From: Pandoraea anapnoica
Lineage (GTDB): Bacteria > Pseudomonadota > Gammaproteobacteria > Burkholderiales > Burkholderiaceae
Assembly (NCBI RefSeq): GCF_902459765.1
Contig: NZ_CABPSP010000013.1
Coordinates: forward strand, 62,001-126,000
Direction of reading: 5' to 3'
Length of the DNA stretch: 64,000 bases
Part shown: piece after piece, positions 37,816 to 47,205 of the stretch
How the letters are laid out: the number at the start of each line of letters is the position of its first letter
How positions within the stretch are numbered: the stretch's first letter is position 1
Position numbers and translations under genes: made by a program
The notes under the pieces: generated by a model
The model's database searches: none
The model's input: only the letters and a program-made list of their open reading frames with translations
Told to the model about the DNA's origin: nothing

Positions 37816-38535
37816 TTAATCGTTCAGATTGAAATTAAACGGTTTGGTCGCGGCGGCTTCCACCGCACGGCCGTTTTGCATCGGGGGCGCACAACGCATC
37901 GCCAGCGCGGCGGTGCGGGCGGCCTGATCGAGACGGGGGAAGCCGCTCGACTTGACGACATTGGCGCTCGAGACCACCCCACGGGTGTCGATCACGAGAC
38001 GCAACGTAACGGTGCCTTCTTCGCCGACGCGACGCGACTGTGTCGGGTAGGCCACGCGAGGCTCGTCGCACTTCACGGCGAGACCTTCGATCGGGCCGGA
38101 TGGTGCGGGCGCAGGGGCTGGTGCGGGCGGTGCTGGCGGCGTGGGCGCTGCGTTCTGCACCGGCTCGACCTGCGCTTGTTGCGGCGGGGCGACCGGTTCG
38201 GCCTTTTGCGTGATGGCGTTCTTGGGCTGCTCGCGCGGCTTGGGCGGCGGCGGCGCGACCTTCGGCTTGGGCGGTTCCGGCTGCGGTTTTGGCGGCGCGG
38301 GTTGCGGCGGCGTCGGAGCGGGCGTGAGCGGAATGATCGTGGCGGTAAACGTTGTCGGCTCGATCGTCGCCTTTTCCGGATCGTTGCGCAGGTGCGACAA
38401 ACCGATCAGGGCGGCAATGTGAACGATAACGATCACTGCTGCGATGGCAAGGGTTCGCGGCGACGTCAATGGATCGCGGAACTGCTGGAGCGCAAGGCCG
38501 GATGAGGTCACGGCGGGGGGCACGGCGGTCGACAT
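37816..38535 (-). CDS. tonB: TonB energy-transducing protein
   Basis: 239 residues. N-terminal transmembrane helix ends in 'IGLSHLRND', matching the conserved Ser-His of the TonB membrane anchor. A Pro/Lys/Glu-rich spacer spans residues ~70-145. The C-terminal TonB fold begins 'KCDEPRVAYPTQSRRVGEEGTV' and includes 'LRLVIDTRGVVSSANVVKSSG'. Transmits the ExbBD-derived force to outer-membrane receptors. First gene of tonB-exbB-exbD. I see no Fur box directly ahead of it. Confidence 0.96.
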   Translation of the reverse strand: MSTAVPPAVTSSGLALQQFRDPLTSPRTLAIAAVIVIVHIAALIGLSHLRNDPEKATIEPTTFTATIIPLTPAPTPPQPAPPKPQPEPPKPKVAPPPPKPREQPKNAITQKAEPVAPPQQAQVEPVQNAAPTPPAPPAPAPAPAPSGPIEGLAVKCDEPRVAYPTQSRRVGEEGTVTLRLVIDTRGVVSSANVVKSSGFPRLDQAARTAALAMRCAPPMQNGRAVEAAATKPFNFNLND

Positions 38536-38634
38536 GATAACGGCTAGGGTACGCTAAATTGCGGCGATGAACGGTGAGTGAAGCGCGGTGTGCGAAGCCT
38601 CGGGTTCGGGAATGGCCGGACGTACGATCAAAGG

Positions 38635-38656
38635 AAAACCGCGCCAAGGGGCGCGG
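38635..38656 (-). terminator. Terminator after the 20-codon membrane frame
   Basis: On the minus strand CCGCGCC CCTT GGCGCGG followed by TTTTCC. It lies between the small frame at 38693-38755 and tonB, and so separates the two transcripts. Confidence 0.7.
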
Positions 38657-38692
38657 TCGGCGAACGCAGTGAGTTGGAAACCGTGCTGCAAC

Positions 38693-38755
38693 TCACCTTC
38701 GAAACAGGAAAAACGATAAACACAGCGTCGAAACAAAGCCAATCAGGAGTTCCAT
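38693..38755 (-). CDS. 20-residue predicted membrane peptide
   Basis: ATG 38755 is preceded by GGAGGTG at a four-base spacing, one of the best ribosome-binding sites in the window. The 20 codons read MELLIGFVSTLCLSFFLFRR: one hydrophobic helix with a positively charged end, a typical small membrane protein. Just after the stop, GTGAGTTG and CAACTCAC form a hairpin, and a rho-independent terminator follows. The whole looks like a self-contained small gene between bfd and tonB. Function unknown. Confidence 0.6.
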   Translation of the reverse strand: MELLIGFVSTLCLSFFLFRR

Positions 38756-38907
38756 CTGACACCTCCAGGGTGACAAGTCGCTGGCTGGCGCATGACGCCT
38801 CAAGACGCCTGGCTGGCTCCGTTGCCCCGTGACCTCAGTCGATGCCGGTCACTCAGGCGGATTCCGTCGGTCCGAAGACCCGTGTACGGCGAGCGCAACT
38901 GCAACGA

Positions 38908-39171
38908 TTACGCGGCCAGTGCGAGTTCCTGACGCACCATCACGACTTCGACTTCCGTCGTCTCGACATGCGCAGACTGGCAGCAGCCACCGCACGAGCG
39001 ACCACAACATGGCGTGGCACCGGTCACCATCTCCTGAACATACGGACCGCATTTGCCGCAGCAGAGCGCCACGCCAAGGTCGATCTGAAGATCTTCCATG
39101 GTGGTGGCACCGGCATCGAGGCAAGCCTTGATCTGACGGTCGGAAACGGATTTGCAGACGCAGACGATCAT
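38908..39171 (-). CDS. bfd: Bacterioferritin-associated ferredoxin Bfd with Cys-rich tail
   Basis: 87 residues. The [2Fe-2S] domain has 'MIVCVCKSVSDRQIKACL' and 'DLGVALCCGKCGPYV', giving the Bfd cysteines. Usual Bfd proteins end near residue 65; here a tail 'CCGRSCGGCCQSAH' adds five cysteines. Bfd reduces the iron core of bacterioferritin to release iron, and bfr is encoded 1.2 kb away. A Fur box lies about 25 bp upstream. Start 39171 gives the family N-terminus; an upstream in-frame Met (39195) would overlap the promoter. Confidence 0.92.
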   Translation of the reverse strand: MIVCVCKSVSDRQIKACLDAGATTMEDLQIDLGVALCCGKCGPYVQEMVTGATPCCGRSCGGCCQSAHVETTEVEVVMVRQELALAA

Positions 39172-39195
39172 GATGAAAACGTCAAAATGTAACAC

Positions 39196-39216
39196 TAATG
39201 AGAATAATTATTATTT
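39196..39216. promoter_or_regulatory. Fur box upstream of bfd
   Basis: TAATGAGAATAATTATTATTT contains the AATGAGAATAATTATTATT core, close to the Fur consensus. Implies iron-starvation induction of bfd. Confidence 0.85.
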
Positions 39217-39247
39217 AAGTTGGCGTCTTTTGCAAGCGTCATTGACC

Positions 39248-39272
39248 TATCCCATATACCCCCCAGGGATAT
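39248..39272. promoter_or_regulatory. C-tract palindrome resembling a CsoR/FrmR-type operator
   Basis: TATCCC (39248-39253) and GGGATA (39266-39271) flank ATATACCCCCCA. AT-rich ends around a C/G tract are the hallmark of CsoR/RcnR/FrmR operators. It sits upstream of the bfd Fur box and downstream of murI. No csoR-family gene is in the window. Confidence 0.3.
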
Positions 39273-39308
39273 ACGGACAAGATGTCAAGCGGGAATGATG
39301 GGAAGGTC

Positions 39309-40250
39309 TTACGGCAAAGCCAGACCGGCTGCGGGTTGCGGCGCGGTTTCGGCAATCTCGACAGTGGCTACGCGGGGTGCGGTGAGGTGACGAGAAGCGG
39401 TGCAGGATGTGGCGGATATGTCCGGCACGCCGGTTACAGCAGTCGAACCGGCTGCGGCAGGCGCTTCAGGCATCAGTCGATCTGCCATCGTTTGCAGTGC
39501 CACGGCATTGGCGGTGGTGAACAACTGGATGCTGCCATGGGTATTCGCGCTTGCACCCGAAATTGCGGGGGCGGCCAGATCGGCCTCTTCAAGACGGCGC
39601 TGAAGCTGGCGGGCGATGGCTGCACCGGTGTCGATCAACGTCAGCGCAGTGCCGAAATGTCGTTGGATGGCGGGAATCAGGAAGGGGTAATGCGTACAGC
39701 CGAGCACGAGCGTATCGGCCCCTTCGGCGATCATGGGCGCGATGTACTTGTCGAGCAGTGCCATCACTGCTGGCGAATCGACATCCCCGGCTTCGATGCG
39801 TTCGACCAGCCCATGCCCGGGCTGACACAGGAAGCGCTGTCCTTGCGCGGTATGACGCGCGAGCAAATCCGCGAAGCGGGCGCTGCGCAGCGTGGCGGCC
39901 GTGGCCAGCACGCCGAACACGCCGCTGCGCGACGTGGCCGCAGCAGGTTTAATCCCGGGTTCGACACCGACGACCGGCCATGCGTCATCGGCCCGCAGCG
40001 CCGCCACGCCATGCGCCGTCGCCGTATTGCAGGCCACGACGAATGCCTTGGCACCGTGCTCGCGTAGCCATCGGCCGATGGCGAGACTGCGTTGCTGGAT
40101 GAAGGCGTCCGGGCGTTCCCCGTACGGCGCGTAGCGGGAGTCGGCGACGTAGATGAGCGACTCGTGCGGGAGCAGAGCGCGAACGGCCTGAAGGACCGAG
40201 AGGCCACCGAGGCCGGAGTCGAAGACGCCAATCGGCGCGTTGGAGGGCAT
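39309..40250 (-). CDS. murI: Glutamate racemase
   Basis: 313 residues; makes D-glutamate for peptidoglycan. Catalytic cysteines are in 'FVVACNTATAHG' and 'TLVLGCTHYPFL'; the N-terminal Asp-Ser is in 'IGVFDSGLGGLSVL'. The core ends near residue 230-240, and the last ~70 residues are Ala/Thr-rich and unlike the family, so the C-terminus is long. Confidence 0.95.
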   Translation of the reverse strand: MPSNAPIGVFDSGLGGLSVLQAVRALLPHESLIYVADSRYAPYGERPDAFIQQRSLAIGRWLREHGAKAFVVACNTATAHGVAALRADDAWPVVGVEPGIKPAAATSRSGVFGVLATAATLRSARFADLLARHTAQGQRFLCQPGHGLVERIEAGDVDSPAVMALLDKYIAPMIAEGADTLVLGCTHYPFLIPAIQRHFGTALTLIDTGAAIARQLQRRLEEADLAAPAISGASANTHGSIQLFTTANAVALQTMADRLMPEAPAAAGSTAVTGVPDISATSCTASRHLTAPRVATVEIAETAPQPAAGLALP

Positions 40251-40258
40251 GGCAAATG

Positions 40259-40285
40259 AAAAAGGGCCGGCAAGTTGCCGGCCCC
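40259..40285 (-). terminator. bfr terminator
   Basis: On the minus strand GGGCCGGC / GCCGGCCC with a 5-base loop, then TTTTTC. Lies between the bfr stop and the murI start. Confidence 0.88.
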
Positions 40286-40383
40286 GAAATTCTAGCGCAA
40301 AGCCTGCGACCCGATATCGAAGGATACGGTGCCTACAGTGCGGTGATGCGCATTTATTATCTGGGTCTTGCGGGGTGTCGGGC

Positions 40384-40863
40384 TTATTCTTCGAACGACG
40401 CCATGCCCGACTGCTGGTAATTCTGAATGCCGACCTTGCCGATGAGATCGATCTGCGTTTCCAGCCAGTCGATGTGTTCTTCGGTGTCGTGCAGGATCTC
40501 GTTGAAGATTTCGCGCGAGACGAAGTCCTTCACGCTTTCGCAGTGAGCGACGCCTTCCTTGCAGGTCTTCTGCGAGAGGTATTCGAGCTTCAGATCGCAC
40601 TTCAGAATTTCTTCGGTGTTCTCACCGATGAGCAGCTTGTGCAGATCTTGCAGGTTCGGCAGGCCGTCGAGCATGAAGATGCGTTCGATCAGCTTGTCGG
40701 CGTGCTTCATTTCGCCGATGGATTCGTCGTACTCGTGCTTGCCCAGCTTGTTCAGGCCCCAATGGTTGTACATGCGGGCGTGCAGAAAGTACTGGTTGAT
40801 CGCCGTCAACTCGTTCGTGAGCTGGGCGTTGAGGAGTTCGAGGACTTTCTTGTCGCCTTTCAT
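40384..40863 (-). CDS. bfr: Bacterioferritin
   Basis: 159 residues, the usual size. Four-helix ferritin fold with '[21 protein letters not shown]', '[22 protein letters not shown]' and '[20 protein letters not shown]', which carry the diiron-site Glu/His residues. The haem-binding Met is in 'MLDGLPNLQ' region. Stores iron as a 24-mer; partner of Bfd. Start at ATG 40863 is the family start; the frame continues upstream. Confidence 0.96.
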   Translation of the reverse strand: MKGDKKVLELLNAQLTNELTAINQYFLHARMYNHWGLNKLGKHEYDESIGEMKHADKLIERIFMLDGLPNLQDLHKLLIGENTEEILKCDLKLEYLSQKTCKEGVAHCESVKDFVSREIFNEILHDTEEHIDWLETQIDLIGKVGIQNYQQSGMASFEE

Positions 40864-40964
40864 TTTGGATCCCTGTCTTAAGCAATTTGCGAGCGGTTGA
40901 AGAGTAGCCTGAAAAGCGCGGAAAGCCAAGCCCTGCAAGGCTTTTCGTGAACCGAGGTGCGAAT

Positions 40965-40983
40965 GGTAATGCGAGCCATTCTC
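40965..40983. promoter_or_regulatory. Weak Fur-like site upstream of bfr
   Basis: On the minus strand GAGAATGGCTCGCATTACC matches 12 of 19 Fur-consensus positions, about 100 bp ahead of bfr. Low confidence. Confidence 0.3.
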
Positions 40984-41041
40984 GCTCGTTTCCGTGATAT
41001 TTTTCACGTCGCAACCGCAGTCGACCATCAGACGGAAGACG

Positions 41042-41069
41042 AAAAAAAGCCCGGACGAATCCGGGCTTT
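41042..41069. terminator. Terminator of the fumarase gene
   Basis: AGCCCGGA / TCCGGGCT with a 4-base loop; seven A on the plus strand give the T-run for the minus-strand fumarase transcript. Confidence 0.9.
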
Positions 41070-41105
41070 CTCAACGCACTGACGTAACGTCAGACTTAGT
41101 CTGAC

Positions 41106-42629
41106 TTACTCAGCCGCGACCGGAATCTTGCCGATCTTGGCTTGCCATTCCTTGGGGCCGGTCTGATGCACGGAGACACCGGTCGAATCGACGGCCACCG
41201 TCACCGGCATGTCCTTGACGTCGAATTCGTAGATGGCTTCCATGCCAAGGTCTTCGAAGGCCAGCACGCGTGCGCCGCGAATTGCCTTCGACACGAGGTA
41301 GGCGGCACCACCGACGGCCATCAGATAGGCGGCCTTTTGCTTCTTGATGGCTTCAATCGCGGCCGGGCCGCGTTCCGACTTGCCGATCATCACGGACAGG
41401 CCGAGCTTGCCGAGCATCAGATCGGAGAACTTGTCCATGCGGGTCGACGTGGTCGGGCCCGCCGGGCCGACGACTTCGTCGCGTACCGGATCGACCGGGC
41501 CGACGTAATAAATCGCACGGCCCTTGAAATCCACCGGCAGCGGCTCGCCGCGGGCGACCATGTCGGCGATGCGCTTGTGCGCGGCGTCGCGGCCCGTGAG
41601 CATCTTGCCCGAGAGCAGCAGCGTCTGACCCGGCTTCCAGCTCGTGATTTCTTCCGGCGTCAGCGTGTCCAGATCGACGCGCTTGCTCGTTTCCGTGTTC
41701 GGCGCCCAGTGGACGTTCGGCCAGGCGTCGAGCGACGGTGCAGCGAGGAAAGACGGGCCCGAGCCGTCCAGCGTGAAGTGCGCGTGACGCGTCGCGGCGC
41801 AGTTCGGGATCATGGCGACCGGCTTGGACGCGGCGTGCGTCGGGTAGTCGAGGATCTTCACGTCGAGCACAGTGGCCAGGCCGCCCAGGCCCTGCGCGCC
41901 GATGCCGAGTGCGTTGACCTTCTCGAACAGTTCGATACGCAGCTCTTCGTTCCAGTTTTGCGGACCGCGCTTGATCACGTCATGGATATCGATCGGGTCC
42001 ATCAGCGATTCCTTCGCGAGGACCATGGCCTTCTCGGCCGTGCCGCCGATACCGATGCCGAGCATGCCCGGCGGGCACCAGCCTGCACCCATCGTCGGGA
42101 CCGTCTTCACGACCCAGTCGACGATCGAGTCGGACGGGTTGAGCATCACGAACTTCGACTTGTTCTCCGAGCCGCCGCCCTTCGCTGCGACCGTGATGTC
42201 GACCTTGTCGCCTTCTACGATTTCGTAGTGGATGACGGCAGGCGTGTTGTCCTTCGTATTCTTGCGACCGGCTTCCGGCGGCGCGACGATCGAGGCGCGC
42301 AGCACATTGTCCGGATGCATGTAAGCCTGACGCACGCCTTCGTTGATCATGTCGGTGAGGCTGCGCTTGGCGTCCCAGCGCACGTTCATGCCGACCTTCA
42401 CGAACACGGTCACGATGCCGGTGTCCTGGCACAGCGGACGGCGGCCTTCGGCGCACATGCGGCTGTTGGTCAGGATCTGCGCGATGGCGTCCTTGGCGGC
42501 CGGGCTTTCTTCGGCCTCGTAGGCGCGACCCAGTGCCTGGATGTAATCGTCCGGATGGTAGTAGCTGATGTACTGCAGGGCACCGGCGACGCTCTGAATG
42601 ACGTCGTCTTCTTTAATGACGGTAGACAT
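41106..42629 (-). CDS. fumA: Class I (iron-sulfur) fumarate hydratase
   Basis: 507 residues. Interconverts fumarate and malate in the citric-acid cycle. Cluster cysteines appear in 'RRPLCQDTGIVTVFVKVG', 'GAGWCPPGMLGIGIGGTAEK' and 'MIPNCAATRHAHFTLDG'. The C-terminal domain has 'VGPAGPTTSTRMDKFSDLML' and 'SERGPAAIEAIKKQKAAYL', standard for class I enzymes. The [4Fe-4S] cluster makes it oxidant-sensitive. Monocistronic. Confidence 0.96.
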   Translation of the reverse strand: MSTVIKEDDVIQSVAGALQYISYYHPDDYIQALGRAYEAEESPAAKDAIAQILTNSRMCAEGRRPLCQDTGIVTVFVKVGMNVRWDAKRSLTDMINEGVRQAYMHPDNVLRASIVAPPEAGRKNTKDNTPAVIHYEIVEGDKVDITVAAKGGGSENKSKFVMLNPSDSIVDWVVKTVPTMGAGWCPPGMLGIGIGGTAEKAMVLAKESLMDPIDIHDVIKRGPQNWNEELRIELFEKVNALGIGAQGLGGLATVLDVKILDYPTHAASKPVAMIPNCAATRHAHFTLDGSGPSFLAAPSLDAWPNVHWAPNTETSKRVDLDTLTPEEITSWKPGQTLLLSGKMLTGRDAAHKRIADMVARGEPLPVDFKGRAIYYVGPVDPVRDEVVGPAGPTTSTRMDKFSDLMLGKLGLSVMIGKSERGPAAIEAIKKQKAAYLMAVGGAAYLVSKAIRGARVLAFEDLGMEAIYEFDVKDMPVTVAVDSTGVSVHQTGPKEWQAKIGKIPVAAE

Positions 42630-42692
42630 GAAACGGCTCTCGACTTAGTGGGGACTGGTTTTTTGTACTGACTTGCTACGGCTGAATTCTGT

Positions 42693-43262
42693 TCAATGCT
42701 GCGCGGTCGCATACGCGGGTGCATGGCTGTCGTTCGTCATCTTGTTGACGTAGGCCATGACAACGGCGGAAAGCAGGAATGCGCAGTGAATGATCACTTG
42801 CCACATGATGGTGTGCGGCGTTTGCTGGGACGCATCGATGAACGTCTTGAGCAGATGAATCGACGAGATGCTGATGAGCGCCATCGACAGCTTCACCTTG
42901 AGCACACCGGCGTTCACGTGATCGAGCCACTCGGGCTCGTCGGGGTGGCCTTCCACGCCGAGGCGCGAGACGAACGTCTCATAGCCGCCGATGATCACCA
43001 TGATGAGCAGGTTCGAGATCATCACCACGTCGATCAGGCCCAGCACGACGAGCATGATCTGGGTTTCGTCGAAGGTCGCGGCGTGCGTGACCAGGTGGAA
43101 CAACTCGACGAGGAATTTGTAGACGTAGACGCCTTGTGCGGCGATTAGCCCGAGGTACAGCGGCAGTTGCAACCAGCGGCTGAAGAAGATGACGCGCGGC
43201 AGGGGACGCATCGGACGAGCGGTGCGCTGCTGCGCATCGGACGGGCGGCCGGGAGTCGACAT
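42693..43262 (-). CDS. UPF0114 / YqhA family membrane protein
   Basis: 189 residues with four transmembrane helices. '[21 protein letters not shown]' at the start, then '[28 protein letters not shown]' and '[22 protein letters not shown]' are conserved in the TIGR00645 family. Function unknown in the family. Lies upstream of fumA on the same strand with a 63-bp gap. Confidence 0.9.
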   Translation of the reverse strand: MSTPGRPSDAQQRTARPMRPLPRVIFFSRWLQLPLYLGLIAAQGVYVYKFLVELFHLVTHAATFDETQIMLVVLGLIDVVMISNLLIMVIIGGYETFVSRLGVEGHPDEPEWLDHVNAGVLKVKLSMALISISSIHLLKTFIDASQQTPHTIMWQVIIHCAFLLSAVVMAYVNKMTNDSHAPAYATAQH

Positions 43263-43418
43263 GGCAATTTTGACGGGGTGTAGGCCAGCGCCTCGTGACG
43301 CAGGCTGTAGTTATCGGTTACGCAAATCGCAAGCAAAGTGCACTGGCACGGATAGCGCGGCGCGCTATCCGGCATGGGCGGCATTTTACAACGTCTTGGC
43401 GACGGCACCGCGTCCGAT

Positions 43419-44432
43419 TCAGTCGCGGGTTGGCAATAGCGTCTTTCGCGATCCGGCGGACGGTAGCGCCGCGAGTACGATCCCTGCGACCGTCAGCGCC
43501 AGCGCACTGCCCTGGGCGACGGACAGTCGCTCGCCCAGAAATATCACGCCATAGGCGGTGGCCGCGACCGGCACCATCGCCGTGAAGACCCCCGCAAGCT
43601 GCGCGCTGACGTGGCGAATCCCTCGCATCCACAGGAAGAACGAAAAGACGCTCGCGGCGAGTCCGTACCAGACGATGAGGGCCCAGTGACCGGGGGTGAG
43701 GGCCGAATAATCCACCGCCATCAGCCCCACGATGCCCAGCGGTAGCATCAGCACGCCGCCGATCAGATGCGTATAGGCGCAGATGTCGATGGCCGAGAGT
43801 TCCGCCGCGAGGCGCTTCGAGACGATCACGTAAATCGCTTCGCAGACCACAGCCCCCAGCACCAGCGCGTTACCCAGCCAGGCGCCGCTGGTCGCATCGG
43901 ACGTGCCGGACCCAGCCGCACCGTGGGCGTCGCCGCGCGAGGCGTTGAGCAGCGCCACTCCGGCAATCGCCAGCGCGATGCTCACGAGCGTGCGTCGCGA
44001 AGGGTGCTCGCGCAGCACAGCCCATGACAGCAGCGCGACGCAGGCAGGCAGCGTCGCGGTGATGACCCCGGCAGCGGTGGCCGTCGTCATGCGCACGCCG
44101 TAGAGCATGAGTAATGTGAAGAGAAACGTGCCGAAGAACGTCTGCACGAAGAGGTGACCCCATTGGCTGCGGGTGACGCGTCGCATGCTTGATGGCCGAT
44201 AGCGCGGCGCAAGCGCAATGATGGCGATGACGAAGCGCCAGAGCGCGAAGGCGGCCACGGGCATGACGGCGACCATCGTCTTGCCGATCCCGACATTGGT
44301 GCCGACGAACGTCATCGCCAGGGCCAGCGCGAAACTCGGAAAGCGGGCAAACAGGCGGTCGGTGCCGGTCGGTGCGGCGTTCGCTGCCGCGGGGGTGGGA
44401 CTGGATGTCTGAGGCGTAGATGTCGAATTCAC
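43419..44432 (-). CDS. EamA-family drug/metabolite transporter
   Basis: 337 residues and ten predicted transmembrane helices in two EamA repeats. Recognisable are 'FVGTNVGIGKTMVAVMP', 'FALWRFVIAIIAL', the first-repeat end 'ATLPACVALLSWAVLREHPS' and the second-repeat 'GVFTAMVPVAATAYGVIFLGERLS'. A linker rich in Gly/Ala/Ser follows the first repeat. Substrate unknown. Monocistronic, divergent from acs. Confidence 0.92.
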   Translation of the reverse strand: MNSTSTPQTSSPTPAAANAAPTGTDRLFARFPSFALALAMTFVGTNVGIGKTMVAVMPVAAFALWRFVIAIIALAPRYRPSSMRRVTRSQWGHLFVQTFFGTFLFTLLMLYGVRMTTATAAGVITATLPACVALLSWAVLREHPSRRTLVSIALAIAGVALLNASRGDAHGAAGSGTSDATSGAWLGNALVLGAVVCEAIYVIVSKRLAAELSAIDICAYTHLIGGVLMLPLGIVGLMAVDYSALTPGHWALIVWYGLAASVFSFFLWMRGIRHVSAQLAGVFTAMVPVAATAYGVIFLGERLSVAQGSALALTVAGIVLAALPSAGSRKTLLPTRD

Positions 44433-44669
44433 GGGCGCTCCGGGCGATTCCGGGGTGGCGGGACGAGGGTGATAAGCGTAGGATTGTAGCGATTACGCCA
44501 CACTTTGCTGCAATGCGACAACGCGTTTTGCGTGAGTCCCGCACGCAAGGCACGGGAGTCGAATGTACCAGTGTAAGGCGTTAGTAAGTCGCTCGTCTTA
44601 ATGTGACGTTAGCGATGTGTTTTGGCTTGATTGCAATGGTATTTGCATATCCATAAGAGGGGACAACTC

Positions 44670-46652
<1,983 letters not shown>

Positions 46653-46680
46653 GCGCGGGTTCGATTCCGTTGCGCCTGCA

Positions 46681-47205
46681 ATGACGAAACGCTCGCGGCC
46701 CGGCGCGCACGGCAGCGTTGTTGCGCCGGAGGCCCACGATGCCAACGGCCTGCCCTCTGATGTCACGTCGGAGGGCGGGCCGCGTTCGTTGTTGGGGGAT
46801 GCCGACATCGACTGGCATGGCGAAGCAGCCGCAATTGCGGCGCGTCATTGGCGTCGCACGTTGTGGCTTGTGGCGGTGCTAATGGCGATTGGTTTCGTTG
46901 TGACGTTCGTCCCTCAGTTCTGGGCGCGCGAGTGGGCGTCGGTGCGAATCGCGGGATGGCCGTTGCCGTTCTACATGGGAGCGCAGGGTTCGATCCTGAT
47001 CGACATCGGTCTTATCGCCTTTTACGCGCTGATGCAGCGGCGTAACGACGCGCGCTATCGCGACGCGTTGATTCGATTGCGTCAGGAGCGCCGCAAGAGC
47101 CTCGGGCTTGCGGACGATGCGCTGGACTCTGCGATGGCGCTCGCCACATCACGCAGCGCAGGCAGTGCTTCTTCTCGCGCCGCCTCGGCGCAAACCTACC
47201 GATGA
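46681..47205 (+). CDS. Sodium:solute symporter small subunit (DUF4212)
   Basis: 174 residues. Two transmembrane helices: 'LWLVAVLMAIGFVVTFVPQF' and 'PFYMGAQGSILIDIGLIAFYALM', the DUF4212 pattern (HWRRT...FWA...GWP...). The N-terminal ~45 residues and C-terminal ~30 are variable and Ala/Ser-rich. The start is uncertain because no ribosome-binding site is clear. It overlaps the large subunit start as ATGA. Confidence 0.9.
   Translation: MTKRSRPGAHGSVVAPEAHDANGLPSDVTSEGGPRSLLGDADIDWHGEAAAIAARHWRRTLWLVAVLMAIGFVVTFVPQFWAREWASVRIAGWPLPFYMGAQGSILIDIGLIAFYALMQRRNDARYRDALIRLRQERRKSLGLADDALDSAMALATSRSAGSASSRAASAQTYR

Noticed and set aside
41142-42671. Plus-strand open frame opposite fumarase
   Set aside because: Antisense shadow of a complete class I fumarase gene.
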